A stretch of 64,000 nt of DNA from Pictodentalium vernedei (Eukaryota; Mollusca; Scaphopoda; Dentaliida; Dentaliidae): NCBI GenBank assembly GCA_031216915.1, contig CM062296.1, positions 57,658,584-57,722,583 on the forward strand, given 5' to 3'. Below are positions 52,828 through 63,796 of the stretch, piece by piece. A model generated the notes under the pieces. That model saw nothing but the letters and a program-made list of their open reading frames with translations, made no database searches and was not told the DNA's origin. Positions within the stretch are counted from its first letter, which is position 1. The number at the start of each line of letters is the position of its first letter. The position numbers and the translations under genes are program-made.

Positions 52828-53296
52828 GCAAAAAATATAGGTTCGCTTTAGAACCAAAACTGGTTCTAATCTTGTCCCTGAGATGGAACCAGTTCTGTTT
52901 TTAAAAGCAAATAAATTTACCAAGATTAGCATTCAATTTTAACAGAATAGTACATGAGCTGAAGTAGATTCAACAGTATACTTGGCGCTTATTCAACGCA
53001 GTTGCCAAACATTTTGAAAACAAAGGAGATATGAACAGGATAGAACCACAACTGGTTCGATATGCCAACTGTTCATATCTCCTTTGCTTAATGATGATTT
53101 GAGACAACCTCGTATAAGCTCTAAACTTACGACTGAAACCCCCTCAATTTATGTTTAATTCTGTTAATATTTAATGTTAATCTTTATAAATTTATTTGAT
53201 TTGAAATAAATTCTGTTTAAACAGAACTGGTTCCATCTCAGGGACAAGATTAGAACAAATTTTGGCTCTAAAGAGAACCTATATTTTTTGCAGCTG
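52828..53296. repeat. Palindromic element V
   Basis: Inverted ends CTGCAAAAAATATAGGTTC with GAACCAAAACTGGTTCTAATCTTG...TCTCAGGGACAAGATTAGAAC, and a central hairpin (AAAGGAGATATGAACAG / CTGTTCATATCTCCTTT, 53024-53088). Superfamily not determined. Confidence 0.7.
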
Positions 53297-53330
53297 TCTT
53301 GGGGATGAGATTTGCTAATTGTATTCCTAG

Positions 53331-53560
53331 AAGTATAAGTTTCAAATTACTGTAAAAATCCTTTGATAAACAAAGAACCACACCGATACTCATAAACATT
53401 GATATTCACAATGAAGGATTATCTGCGAAGTAGTTGATTCTAATTGTCTTGCGATAAAAAGGTTTCTTTTTGTTAAATTTATTGAATTAAAACAACAGAC
53501 ACCTCCGAGAACTGTCTGTTGTTTTCGATTATTTGAAGTAATAAAAGGAAACTGGCTCTT
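53331..53560 (+). repeat. Sister repeat lacking the SINE (empty site for S4)
   Basis: ACTGTAAAAATCCTTTGATA..., CATTGATATTCACAATGAAGGATTATCTGCGAAG and the hairpin AACAACAGAC...GTCTGTTGTT correspond to 34800-35382 without the SINE. Confidence 0.65.
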
Positions 53561-53738
53561 CTAATAATTTCTCAAGTCGATTTTTCTGAAAAGAAAAGAC
53601 AGGGATGTTAATCATCTGCATAGGCACGTGAGTGGGGGTTGGGTTAAATGAGGCCGGTCCAATCCTCTACGCCTTTACTGAAAAATATCAAACTTATGTA
53701 CACGTGGTATCCCTAAACCTGGTTCCTGCTCTCTCGGC

Positions 53739-54321
53739 TAAGGCTGCACAAAATTCAAAACTGAATACGGGTATCGGTATTTACAAAAATACCGCGGTAG
53801 ACCGGTATATCGAAGACTGTTCAGATATTTGAACATAAGTACCCAATCGGGTCTAGAGCCTTCACAGTTGGAACGAATCAGCAGGCCTTCATGATGCAGT
53901 GTGAAAAACTTTTGCCCAACGCAGACGATATCAAAATTATTATTTTAAATATAAGTTTATCGGATTTTTAAAAAAAAATCTACAAAACAATATCATGTGA
54001 CGTCTCAGTGGAACGAGCTCACCGAGCTCGTTCCAGTGAGGGGTCACATGATATGGTTTTGTTGAATGTTTTGAAAATCATATTTTCACCTGCTGAGTTT
54101 GTATATTTCCCGGGAACATGCGGTTGATTCCCTGGGTAAAGGGATACTATTATTCTTTTGGGGCTACAGTTAAAACTCAAGACATCTTGAAAATTAAATT
54201 GTGGGTGCATAGATAATGACGATAAACCGATATTTTTGTAATTACACCGGTATTCAGTCGATACTGGTTTGAATACCGGTATATATCATATATCGGTTTA
54301 TCGGTATACCGTGCAGCCCTT
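53739..54321. mobile_element. hAT-like non-autonomous element, copy 2
   Basis: TAAGGCTGCAC / GTGCAGCCCTT, duplication CTCTCGGC (53731-53738) / CTCTCATC (54322-54329), 6 of 8 matching. Contains a family B MITE (about 53905-54150) as in copy 1. Confidence 0.8.
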
Positions 54322-54519
54322 CTCTCATCTTGGTATTTTTTGATTAATCTTATAGTTATGCTTTCACTTTCTGGGTAATTAAGCCTAAAGACTACTCAAG
54401 GTACACAATTGTCATGAAAAGTCATTTTGCAGGAAAGATCTTGAATCTTCATCTATGAGCAAAAAGTCAAATGAAGGGGAGAAATAATACTTTTCTTCTG
54501 CCATGGAGTAAAAAGCTTC

Positions 54520-54900
54520 GTCCCCCCCCACCCCCCACCCCATCCCCCCCCACACACATACACTATAGCTGAGAAATTTCATCATTGAAACAGATTTACA
54601 TTAGGGTCCTGCGAAGTTTTTTTTTGAGATTTGATTCGATTCCGAATCTTAAGTTGATATTCGATTCCATTAGAAGTCGGCTACCCGACTCGTTTCTCCT
54701 TTCGTATGTTTTTCACAGGAATATAGCTATGGTATCTGTCATCTTCCTCGTCTCACAAAAACGTATAGTTCAGATGGAAACCATACACAAATAATGTTAA
54801 AATAAAAGACTGGGTGTAACTTCCGATACATTAACATCAATACCATCTTCACTCATGATACCACCCATATTCAGGGGTGTGTCTCCCCCCCCCCCCCCCA
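54520..54900. repeat. C-rich tracts and unannotated DNA
   Basis: CCCCCCCCACCCCCC at 54522-54557 and a run of about 14 C ending near 54899. A 69-codon frame between them (54585-54794) shows no domain. Confidence 0.6.
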
Positions 54901-55226
54901 TCTAGGAGTATTTTTTCAATAGTTGGAAATTCCGAGGACAAAACTCAAATAGTTGGAAATTCAATAAATTAACATTGTTCATGAAAAATATTAAAATTCC
55001 AACTTAATGATGAGAAATTTTGATATTTTATTTACAACTGGAAACTTGAGTTTCAAATTTCCTACTCCAAAATTGACATTGGCCTCAAAATTTCGACTCT
55101 GACATCAATCCGGTGAATTTTCTGACCCAGATACGTTATAAATGATGTTTTTCCCGTTTCAGGACTAGTGAACATTTTCAGAAGGGTTCATAAGCATGAC
55201 TTTGTGTGTATATATATATAATCACT

Positions 55227-55465
55227 TTAACCCTTTACCCAACGCAGACGATTTCAAAATTCATTATTTTAAATATCATTTTTTAAATTAAATTTCAACA
55301 AAACCATATCATGTGACCCCTCTTTGGAACGAGCTCGACGAGCTCGTTCCAAAGAGGGTCACATGATATGGTTTTGTTAAATGTTTCGAAAAATAATATT
55401 TTTTCAGCAGCTGTATTTGCATATTAAGCGGGTAGGTGCGGGTGATTCGTTGGTTAAAGGGTTAA
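55227..55465. repeat. Family B MITE, best-preserved copy
   Basis: TTAACCCTTTACCCAACGCAG ... CAACAAAACCATATCATGTG / CACATGATATGGTTTTGTT ... TTGGTTAAAGGGTTAA. The right arm (CAGCAGCTGTATTTGCATATTA) is distinct from the left (ATTATTTTAAATATC). Confidence 0.85.
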
Positions 55466-55944
55466 AAGATATCACCCAGCGCTGCAGTGCAACCACCTAT
55501 CGAAACCACTCACAGTTGGAATTTACACCGGTCTCCCCCCTCCCCCAACTGAAACCCTCTAGCCACATCCCTGCCCATACTTACTTCAATGTTACTAGTC
55601 CCTTCCACTGTTAAATGCAAAGGGTTTCAAGCAATATCGACGATGAACTTTAATCCTTACAGGGTGACATCACAACTACATCACCACGGCAAGTCTTCGT
55701 AGAAGGCCTGCCTTGATTATGCTGTTGCATTTTTTAGCAGTCGGGATTTGGGCCATCAGAGTCGGAAGAAATCCGGTTTATAGCCACCCCTAACCCTCAT
55801 CTGTCATCTTCAACACGCCACTGAGTGGATTCGAGACTCGATTCAAATTCGAATTAATAACGTGATTCGATTCAAGATTCGATTCGAATCGACAATGTGT
55901 GATTCGCATGGCCGTAATTTACAGGAGAGTTAGCTCCCTCTAAT

Positions 55945-56135
55945 TTCTCGCAGCTGTAAGTGAATTTAACACGAAGGCAATGGGAATGTCATACAAAAAA
56001 TGAAATTTCGAAATATTTGTGAATGTTGTATCATCAGAATGTGCATCATTTCACAAACTTTAGGCATTTACCTGTTGTGTAGTGTTAAAATGCAGAAGCT
56101 GCATTTTTACAATTTTTTCCCGATCAGTCGTTTTC
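55945..56135 (+). repeat. Family X repeat, copy 4 (partial)
   Basis: GAATTTAACACGAAGGCAAT...GAAATTTCGAAATATTTGTG...GTGCATCATTTCACAAACTT. Confidence 0.55.
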
Positions 56136-56449
56136 TCCCCCACTGCATGTGTAACATACGTGTGTCCCGGGTGAGATAGCAGGGAGAGACAGATGTATCC
56201 CACCTCACCCACGTGACGTTATACATTTATAACGTTATTATGACGTTATGCATATCGTATCAGTTTCTTGCTTCCAAGTAATTCACATTGACGTCATCGG
56301 AATGCAGTGTGATCATAGTTCGAAGCTCTAAAACTCTTCAACCCTCAAGCTAATCGATTTCGTGGTTTATACCATTGGTATATACATAAGTAGTAGGCTT
56401 GGGGCTGGATGAGCCTATTCTGGGGGAGAGGGGCCGAGGGGGGCATAAT

Positions 56450-56590
56450 TAAAATGTTACGTAAGGTAATTAATATTACTTAATGATTTTTTTTTTAATC
56501 ACTTTAATAATTAATGTAATTAATGTAATTAATTAATGTTGCATAATTAATGTAATTAATGAGTGTAATTAGGGTTGATTATAATAATTA
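56450..56590. repeat. TAATTAATG AT-rich minisatellite
   Basis: Irregular TAATTAATGTAATTAATG repeats; frames through it are spurious. Confidence 0.8.
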
Positions 56591-57094
56591 GTATATTAAT
56601 AAATGAATTAATATTGACGTACTGGACATATGTGAATGCTATCGGTTGACTGACCCGCAAAAGGTGAACACTGCGTGTCTGGGTGTCATTAAATCGATTT
56701 TTTCTTTTCAAACGCCAACTACTGACAAATGTTGGAGCAATTAAATCTATTGTCACACTTTAACGGCCGGTCATAAATATCGTTAGACTGGACATGCTAT
56801 CATGTATTTAAAAATCAATGATGATCTCAGTGACAAGATGTGTCTTGCTTTTACCTGAAGACTGTGAACGACTCCATTGTGGCTATTTTTATAGGTAAAA
56901 ATTTGATTTAATAACTTGGCGTGATTCTTACATATTAATAATGCAAGTTTATTCTTCTCGTTTTTATGGCTGTCGAAAAACTCTCATAGACCAAGATATT
57001 CTGATTTTACGCCTCACGCGATAAAGTAATTTTTTAACGGTCCGATTTCTACGTTTTGACGAGTTCTCAAAAAAAAAATCACAAGAGAAATCGC

Positions 57095-57447
57095 CATGAG
57101 ACTACTGTACACGGGGGAGAGGCTATACATGGCTGTACTTTATGCCCCAATACTTTGATGAATTAACGGATCATCTGAAAACCCACCAAGAAGGTGCTTT
57201 GAACTGTCAATTTTGTGTTTCAATAGCAAATTCCACAAAAGAGAGAGGCAGTGTACATCGAACAGACGTCGATGTCAAGATGTTCCAGTGGACGTTTTGT
57301 CTGAAATCATATAATAGGAAAGATACATTAGAAAAAAACATGGAGAAATGTCAAAACTCGACATTTAACTGCGCGATTTGCGGGTTTCAGCTGATTCAAC
57401 TTAACCGTCATCGCGCCACAAGTAGCAGAGATGCACAACTCGATTGA
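57095..57447 (+). pseudogene. C2H2 zinc-finger gene fragment, decayed
   Basis: The frame from 57142 carries QYFDELTDHLKTH (helical half of a C2H2 finger), LNCQFC (C-x2-C), FQWTFCLKSYNRKDTLEKNM (a finger with first Cys replaced by Trp and His replaced by Asn) and FNCAICGF...LNRHR. Just upstream, in another frame, CTLC precedes it (57130-57145), so a one-base frameshift separates the Cys pair from its helix. Remnant of a multi-finger protein. Missing metal ligands argue against function. Confidence 0.55.
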
Positions 57448-57567
57448 CCGGTGGAGACGTTCCTCATCAAATAAGGGGGGTCAAACGGGGTTATGAGGAG
57501 GGGTGAAGGAGACAAATGTGCGGTCATATGTTTAAAATTTTAATAACCTTAATTGCTATGACGTAAT

Positions 57568-58175
57568 CTCCTTTATAAATAGCGTATATTCATTTAATAT
57601 ATTAATAATTTTCGTTAAATAATTCATTTTTTATTCCACACCCCTGTATCCCCTCACAGTACCTAAAACTTTCATGAACGCCCCTCCTCCAGGTCATCAA
57701 ATACTAAAAAACTTTTGGAAACCGCTCTCCCCCGCCCCCACCATAATCTTAAAAAGAGTTGCTTTGTCACAAACACACACTTTTTTTAACCAATCAGACA
57801 CCTCCATTATCCCACACCCTCACGGTCACACCCCTGTAGCCCCTCACAGTACCTAAAACTTTCCTGAACTCCCCTCCTCCAGGTCATCCAATACTAAAAA
57901 AAACTTTTGGAAACCTCTCTCCCCCCTCCCCCAGCCCTCACAATAGCTAAATTATCTCGAACCCCAGTTCAGTCCTCTAAATGTAACGGACATGTCAGGC
58001 CCCCGAATACGCCTTCCCCACAATTTTTGAGTGATCAAATTACCCCGATTAGGCTCCTCTCATAACTTACCACTCTCTTAACCCGTATTTACTATGAGAT
58101 TGTCCCCCTAATAAATAGCGTATGTTCATTTAATATAATATATTAATAATTTTCGTAAAATAATTCATTCCACAA
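57568..58175 (+). repeat. Locally duplicated segments
   Basis: CCTCACAGTACCTAAAACTT...CTCCAGGTCATC.AATACTAAA occurs at 57651-57745 and 57841-57930. AATAGCGTATRTTCATTTAA...TTTTCGT occurs at 57578-57615 and 58115-58160. Old tandem duplication; frames are not coding. Confidence 0.65.
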
Positions 58176-58254
58176 GACACTTGTCGAAAAAAACAAAATG
58201 GTGGATTAGTTTGACAGAAATACGCGTATCGATTTATTCAGGAATGTCTGTCGG

Positions 58255-58500
58255 TTGTGTCCTTGGGCAAGACACTTCATCCCTATTGACCATGTGGGGG
58301 CATGGTGACGCTGTGCACTAAGGCGTACTGCACGTCGATGGAGCACCTGTCTTCAACCAATGCAGACCCTGTGTAGAATCTTGACAGTTGCTTGCCGTTG
58401 CTCGGTGGCTCTCTCCGGCTTTCCCCACCCGTAAAACTGTCATGGTCATGATTAGTTATTGTGCAGACCTTAAACACCAATAAATAAATATAAATAAATA
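58255..58500 (+). mobile_element. 5'-truncated SINE, copy S6
   Basis: Starts GTGTCCTTGGGCAAGACACTTCATCC and ends AATAAATAAATATAAATAAATA. tRNA head absent. Confidence 0.85.
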
Positions 58501-58721
58501 GTCGGTTATCAAAACAGCCCTTAAGTGTTTAACAGTTAATTGTGGACCAGTGCGTTTAAAAATGAAAAAAATTGGGTGATAGCAGTACGGACTGTGTTTA
58601 ATCATAGAAAAATCACACCCGCGCTATTACTAACCCGTATGATTTATTTTTGAACGTTCACTGAAGAATAACCCACCCATCTAAGTAAAAGCATGAAAGA
58701 GCTAATATTATCTAATTACCT

Positions 58722-58866
58722 ATGTGGGGGTGGGGTGGTCGGTAACGTTGTGAACTAGGGCGTACTACATTCCGCCAATGATAACCCTGTGTAGAACTTT
58801 GACAGTTGTTCGCCTCTGCGCGATGGTTCTTTCCGGATTGCTCCAACTGTCGTTAAATAAATGAAA
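58722..58866 (+). mobile_element. SINE relic, copy S7
   Basis: TGGGGTGGTCGGTAACG...GTACTACATTCCG...GATAACCCTG...GACAGTTGTTCGCC...GTTAAATAAATG: strongly diverged SINE body and tail. Confidence 0.6.
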
Positions 58867-59072
58867 AAAACTACAATTCTATAATAACAGGCCAAGCCAA
58901 CAGTACTTTCACCCCCCTCATTTTAATAGTTGAAAAGCGCTGTTACTCGAACAAAAAAAAATGGTAAAAGGATATGCGACTCTGTATTAGCCACCCAAAT
59001 TTGCGAGACTTGGGAAAATATAACCCACCTAGAGCTGCACCAAAGCTACGTACACTATTCGAACTCCCGCAT

Positions 59073-59290
59073 TGTGTCCTTGGGCAAGTTAATTTACCCT
59101 GATTATCCACATGGGAGCGCGATGACGGCGTGTAATAAGGTGTACTGCACGTCGGTGATACGAATATTTTAGAACAATCTAACCCTGCTTGTGCGGATTT
59201 CCGACGTTGGTGAGATGACAGTTACTCGTCGTTGCTCTGTGGTTCTCTTTGGATAGTCCGGAGGCTACCCGTAAAATTGTCACGTTTAAT
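59073..59290 (+). mobile_element. SINE relic, copy S8
   Basis: TGTGTCCTTGGGCAAGTTAATTTACCC...TACTGCACGTCGGTG...GTTCTCTTTGG...CCGTAAAATTGTCACG; head and tail lost. Confidence 0.7.
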
Positions 59291-59513
59291 TATAACTTGA
59301 ACTTGATGTCTGGGTGTAATGAAATAGCGTATTTTCTGCAGACATTCTAAATCAACGCAGCTGGTTTACAGACCTGTATATATTTTTTTTTTTTTTCAAT
59401 TAAGCAAAAATATATGATAGTTACTGATGTAACACGCCGATTAGTATGTTTAATGAATCTAACTACGCCATTCCGACCGACCCTTTGCCCACCATGATCA
59501 CAACAAACGTTTC

Positions 59514-59515
<2 letters not shown>

Positions 59516-59556
<41 letters not shown>

Positions 59557-59564
59557 TCTCTCTC
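59516..59564 (+). repeat. (TC)n microsatellite
   Basis: About 24 TC units with one interruption (CCC). Confidence 0.95.
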
Positions 59565-59569
59565 ACCGA

Positions 59570-60140
59570 TACAGTACGGGTGGAAACTAATTGCGTTCAA
59601 GCTGTTGTTTCTTTTTTTCTAGGTTTTACCACTCCCCTTACAGCGCAAATCGAAATGAAATCTAATTCATTGAACCATACTACAGTGGATGTCAAAATTA
59701 ATTTTTGAACGCCATTTTTTCTATGTGCCACTATCAGCAGCTATGACCATAGCGTAACTTTGTGGTAAAATGCTTATTTTTGTACAAAACTCAAGACCTT
59801 TCTCTGACAAATGCCTATATAAAAACAAGATAATACGCGAGAATGCGTTGTGTACCTGCATTTTGAGGATAAAATATGGCATGACCACATTCCCGGATAT
59901 TATTAATGTACCCGCTTAATAACAGCCGAATATTTATCGGATCACAGTTTTTTTTATTTGAATAATTGCCGATTTTTTTATTAAATCACATTCAGTAATT
60001 TATGTAGATTTCCTGAACTGGGCGAAGGTCAAGAAAGGCACTCTGTGGTTTAGGAGACTCCACAAATAAAAACAAAATAAAAAATCTTAGATATTTTGCA
60101 TTTTTTTAATTATCCATATTAACCAGAAATCAAAACTAGT
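59570..60140. other. Unannotated AT-rich flank of the palindrome
   Basis: No supported feature. Borders the left arm of the terminal palindrome. Confidence 0.4.
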
Positions 60141-60244
60141 CAAATTAATTAGAATTAAATTACAAATGGATATGAAATTTGCAGTAAAATGAACACTGGT
60201 ATATGCTGCTGGCCGCATTTTTAGTTGTCTGTAATGGCTGTTGT

Positions 60245-60346
60245 TCAGAATGTCACCCTATTGGGGTGAGTTTTCGCTTTTTCGTCCAGTTTCATGAGAG
60301 CTTCCACGAAGTCCGTTCCACATTCGCAATCTTTTCCAGGGGCCAT
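60245..60346 (-). CDS. Possible 33-residue ORF downstream of left gene
   Basis: ATG starts 3 bases after the stop of the left zinc-finger gene: MAPGKDCECG..., then an acidic/basic helix-like stretch, ends VTF-stop. Identical in the other arm (63797-63898). Could be a short co-transcribed ORF, a remnant of a longer frame, or chance. Confidence 0.25.
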   Translation of the reverse strand: MAPGKDCECGTDFVEALMKLDEKAKTHPNRVTF

Positions 60347-60349
60347 TCT

Positions 60350-61246
60350 TCAAAGGCTGGTCCATCGCAACTTTGCGGAGATATTGTTTTCTGGACGACA
60401 AACTGCAATATGATCTGGGTTTCCGATCAGACCCCTTGGGATATTTTGATCTTTAAGGATGTTTGCCAAAATTTTCCACCCTGTCGGTTGAAAATCTTTT
60501 CTTTTTCGCAGCAGATCATTTATTAGATCACACATATTGGAGCCCGAAATTGTAATGCCGTTATACACGAGTCGATCTTTCTCATCCCAGGATAAATTGG
60601 GTATATTCTTTATTATCTGGAGTAACAAAAGCACCTTCTTCTGCATGGAATCTGGTATAACGGCTAACCAGTCCGGATGATTTTCCACTGAAAAACTAGT
60701 CGTTAAGGAGTGTGGTTTGGTGGTTTCTTTGCGTAAATTTGATTGGCGCTGAAAGATTGTCTGGTTCAGCAGCCCTTTCTCTTCAGAACCCGATGTTGAA
60801 GATTCAGGAATTGGTCTCATACCCTGGTCTATGGGCGGGACAGCTACAGCATTCAGGGGTGTGCGTATTTCCTGCAACTGTTCACTCCCCCATGGTTCAA
60901 TACACTGAATTCTGCTTGAGGGCAGGTTGGTTGGGTCATCTATAGGTTTTTCCCTCAGTGATTCCCCCATCACTAGCGATTTTACTGGCTCTAGCTTATT
61001 TGCAAGCCCCAAAATATTTCCACTTGTTAATGCATTGTTCCAACTAAAGGCTGATTTCATATGCACTGGAGGATAAGGTGGCTCGTTACAGACAGATCTG
61101 GTTGTTAACTCGGCTGTATTTGAGTTCGCTCCCCCTATAGTGTGTTTAAAATTTACATTTTTGTGTAATTGTCGTCTGTGTCGATAATAATGAGTTTTAT
61201 GAGAGTAAGATTTTTGACACAATTCACAGACGTAGCGTGCGTTCAT
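60350..61246 (-). CDS. Zinc-finger protein of palindromic element, left arm
   Basis: 298 codons from the first in-frame ATG (61246); the frame stays open for 27 more codons upstream from a GTG, but the TATA box at 61298-61305 lies inside that extension, so the ATG is preferred. Residues 5-28: one C2H2 finger, YVCELCQKSYSHKTHYYRHR...H (C-x2-C-x12-H-x4-H). Then about 170 polar, low-structure residues. C-terminal 100 residues form a hydrophobic/helical domain: DWLAVIPDSM, VLLLLQII, LSWDEKDRLVYNGITISGSN, DLINDLLRKRKDFQPTGW, LANILKDQNIP. I recall W-x-E...GSN-x2-DL-x-ND-x2-RKRK...P-x-GW patterns in uncharacterised, multi-copy invertebrate proteins linked to mobile elements (memory only). Probably nuclear and DNA-binding by the finger; role in replication or transposition is inference. 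No introns, no stops. Confidence 0.7.
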   Translation of the reverse strand: MNARYVCELCQKSYSHKTHYYRHRRQLHKNVNFKHTIGGANSNTAELTTRSVCNEPPYPPVHMKSAFSWNNALTSGNILGLANKLEPVKSLVMGESLREKPIDDPTNLPSSRIQCIEPWGSEQLQEIRTPLNAVAVPPIDQGMRPIPESSTSGSEEKGLLNQTIFQRQSNLRKETTKPHSLTTSFSVENHPDWLAVIPDSMQKKVLLLLQIIKNIPNLSWDEKDRLVYNGITISGSNMCDLINDLLRKRKDFQPTGWKILANILKDQNIPRGLIGNPDHIAVCRPENNISAKLRWTSL

Positions 61247-61297
61247 CCTTTTCAGAAGCGAGTTAATAGAGTGGCAATACAGTTCCAACACTCTTCC

Positions 61298-61351
61298 ATT
61301 TATATGTATGAATAGGATGGGTCCCACCCCAACCTGTCAATCGCTGATTGG
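61298..61351 (-). promoter_or_regulatory. CCAAT and TATA promoter of left gene
   Basis: On the minus strand CCAAT (61351-61347) lies about 41 bp upstream of ATATAAAT (61305-61298), itself about 50 bp before the ATG. A second CCAAT-containing copy of the module lies further in (about 61375-61410). Confidence 0.55.
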
Positions 61352-61619
61352 TTAATTACATATCAAGATAAGGTGGGTTCTACCCCAACCTGTTGATCAT
61401 TGGTTACTTCAAATTCTCACACAGTGCATTGTGGGAAATTACAGTGGTAGAGCTCTGAGGTAAAATAAGTTTTTTGCTCAACTTCACACAAATTGATAAA
61501 GTTTACTTCAAAAAAAAGAAACATCAAAGTCACATTCATGACAAGCCGAGGTAGCACATCTGAACCACCAACTCTACACTGTTTAATCAGATAATCCCTT
61601 TAATCAGATAATTACATGT

Positions 61620-61745
61620 GCATATCGGTTTTTCATTGGTTTTTCATCAGTTTGCATCGGTTTTTTATTGGTTTTTATCGTTTTTCATCGGTTTTTATCA
61701 GTTTTACAATTCGATAAAACGGTTTTTAGTGATTTAAATCACGTA
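61620..61745. repeat. ATCGGTTTTT short tandem repeats, left
   Basis: About ten imperfect ATCGGTTTTTCATTGGTTTTT-type units between promoter and central array. Mirror image at 62400-62522. Confidence 0.85.
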
Positions 61746-62395
61746 AAATGATCACTAATTACCACTAATTGGTCACTAATGATCACTAATTGCCACTAAT
61801 TAGTGACCAATTGCCACTAATTAGTGACCAATTGGTCACTAATTACCACTAATTGGTCACTAATGGTCACTAATTACCACTAATTGGTCACTAATGGTCA
61901 CTAATTGCCACTAATTAGTGACCAATGGTCACTAATGGTCACTAATTGCCACTAATTAGTGACCAATTGGTCACTAATTACCACTAATTGGTCACTAATG
62001 GTCACTAATTGCCACTAATTAGTGACCAATTGGTCACTAATTACCACTAATTGGTCACTAATGGTCACTAATTGCCACTAATTAGTGACCAATTAGTGGT
62101 AATTAGTGACAATTGGTCACTAATTAGTGGCAATTAGTGACCATTAGTGACCAATTAGTGGTAATTAGTAACCAATTGGTCACTAATTAGTGGCAATTAG
62201 TGACCATTAGTGACCATTGGTCACTAATTAGTGGCAATTAGTGACCATTAGTGACCAATTAGTGGTAATTAGTGACCATTAATGACCAATTAGTGGTAAT
62301 TAGTGACCAATTGGTCACTAATTAGTGGCAATTGGTCACTAATTAGTGGCAATTAGTGACCATTAGTGATCAATTAGTGGTAATTAGTGATCATT
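61746..62395. repeat. Central CACTAATT array of the palindrome
   Basis: Units TCACTAATTACCACTAATTG / GTCACTAATGGTCACTAATT / GCCACTAATTAGTGACCAAT repeat in both orientations with many perfect dyads (GGTCACTAATTAGTGACC). Bounded by GTGATTTAAATCACGTAAAA and its inverse. AT-rich, with dozens of TAATT cores. Confidence 0.95.
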
Positions 62396-62399
62396 TTAC

Positions 62400-62522
62400 G
62401 TGATTTAAATCACTAAAAACCGTTTTATCGAATTAAAAAACCGATAAAAACCGATGAAAACCGATAAAAACCAATAAAAAACCGATGCAAACTGATGAAA
62501 AACCAATGAAAAACCGATATGC
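62400..62522. repeat. ATCGGTTTTT short tandem repeats, right
   Basis: Mirror of 61620-61745 (AAAAACCGATAAAAACCGAT units). Confidence 0.85.
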
Positions 62523-62734
62523 ACATGTAATTATCTGATTAAAGGGATTATCTGATTAAACAGTGTAGAGTTGGTGGTTCAGATGTGCTTCCTCGGCTTG
62601 TCTTGAATGTGACTTTGATGTTTCTTTTTTTTTTAAGTAAACTTTATCAATTTGTGTGAAGTTGAGCAAAAAACTTATTTTACCTCAGAGCTCTACCACT
62701 GTAATTTCCCACAATGCACTGTGTGAGAATTTGA

Positions 62735-62845
62735 AGTAACCAATGATCAACAGGTTGGGGTAGAACCCACCTTATCTTGATATGTAATTAACCAATCAGC
62801 GATTGACAGGTTGGGGTGGGACCCATCCTATTCATACATATAAAT
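62735..62845 (+). promoter_or_regulatory. Duplicated CCAAT module and TATA box of right gene
   Basis: Two copies of AACCAAT...CAGGTTGGGGTRGRACCCA (62737-62770 and 62790-62825), a GATA-like CTTATCTTG between them, then ATATAAAT (62838-62845), 52 bp before the ATG. Confidence 0.55.
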
Positions 62846-62896
62846 GGAAGAGTGTTGGAACTGTATTGCCACTCTATTAACTTGCTTGTGAAAAGG

Positions 62897-63793
62897 ATGA
62901 ACGCACGCTACGTCTGTGAATTGTGTCAAAAATCTTACTCTCATAAAACTCATTATTATCGACACAGACGACAATTACACAAAAATGTAAATTTTAAACA
63001 CACTATAGGGGGAGCGAACTCAAATACAGCCGAGTTAACAACCAGATCTGTCTGTAACGAGCCACCCTATCCTCCAGTGCATATGAAATCAGCCTTTAGT
63101 TGGAACAATGCATTAACAAGTGGAAATATTTTGGGGCTTGCAAATAAGCTAGAGCCAGTAAAATCGCTAGTGATGGGGGAATCACTGAGGGAAAAACCTA
63201 TAGATGACCCAACCAACCTGCCCTCAAGCAGAATTCAGTGTATTGAACCATGGGGGAGTGAACAGTTGCAGGAAATACGCACACCCCTGAATGCTGTAGC
63301 TGTTCCGCCCATAGACCAGGGTATGAGACCAATTCCTGAATCTTCAACATCGGGTTCTGAAGAGAAAGGGCTGCTGAACCAGACAATCTTTCAGCGCCAA
63401 TCAAATTTATGCAAAGAAACCACCAAACCACACTCCTTAACGACTAGTTTTTCAGTGGAAAATCATCCGGACTGGTTAGCCGTTATACCAGATTCCATGC
63501 AGCAGAAGGCGCTTTTGTTACTCCAGATAATAAAGAATATACCCAATTTATCCTGGGATGAGAAAGATCGACTCGTGTATAACGGCATTACAATTTCGGG
63601 CTCCAATATGTGTGATCTAATAAATGATCTGCTGCGAAAAAGAAAAGATTTTCAACCGACAGGGTGGAAAATTTTGGCAAACATCCTTAAAGATCAAAAT
63701 ATCCCAAGGGGTCTGATCGGAAACCCAGATCATATTGCAGTTTGTCGTCCAGAAAACAATATCTCCGCAAAGTTGCGATGGACCAGCCTTTGA
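62897..63793 (+). CDS. Zinc-finger protein of palindromic element, right arm
   Basis: Mirror-image paralogue of the left-arm gene; 298 codons from ATG 62897. The same C2H2 finger (residues 5-28) and C-terminal domain are intact. Differences include Cys for Arg in QSNLCKET, QQKALLLL for QKKVLLLL, and, ahead of the ATG, LLV for SLL. Both being open after divergence suggests selection, recent duplication, or gene conversion. It reads away from the centre, so any further genes of the element would lie beyond the window edge on this side. Antisense frames inside it are shadows. Confidence 0.7.
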   Translation: MNARYVCELCQKSYSHKTHYYRHRRQLHKNVNFKHTIGGANSNTAELTTRSVCNEPPYPPVHMKSAFSWNNALTSGNILGLANKLEPVKSLVMGESLREKPIDDPTNLPSSRIQCIEPWGSEQLQEIRTPLNAVAVPPIDQGMRPIPESSTSGSEEKGLLNQTIFQRQSNLCKETTKPHSLTTSFSVENHPDWLAVIPDSMQQKALLLLQIIKNIPNLSWDEKDRLVYNGITISGSNMCDLINDLLRKRKDFQPTGWKILANILKDQNIPRGLIGNPDHIAVCRPENNISAKLRWTSL

Positions 63794-63796
63794 AGA

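Noticed and set aside
60203..60945. Plus-strand frames opposite the left palindrome gene, and their mirrors at 63198-63940
   Set aside because: Antisense shadows of the 298-codon genes; no domain of their own.
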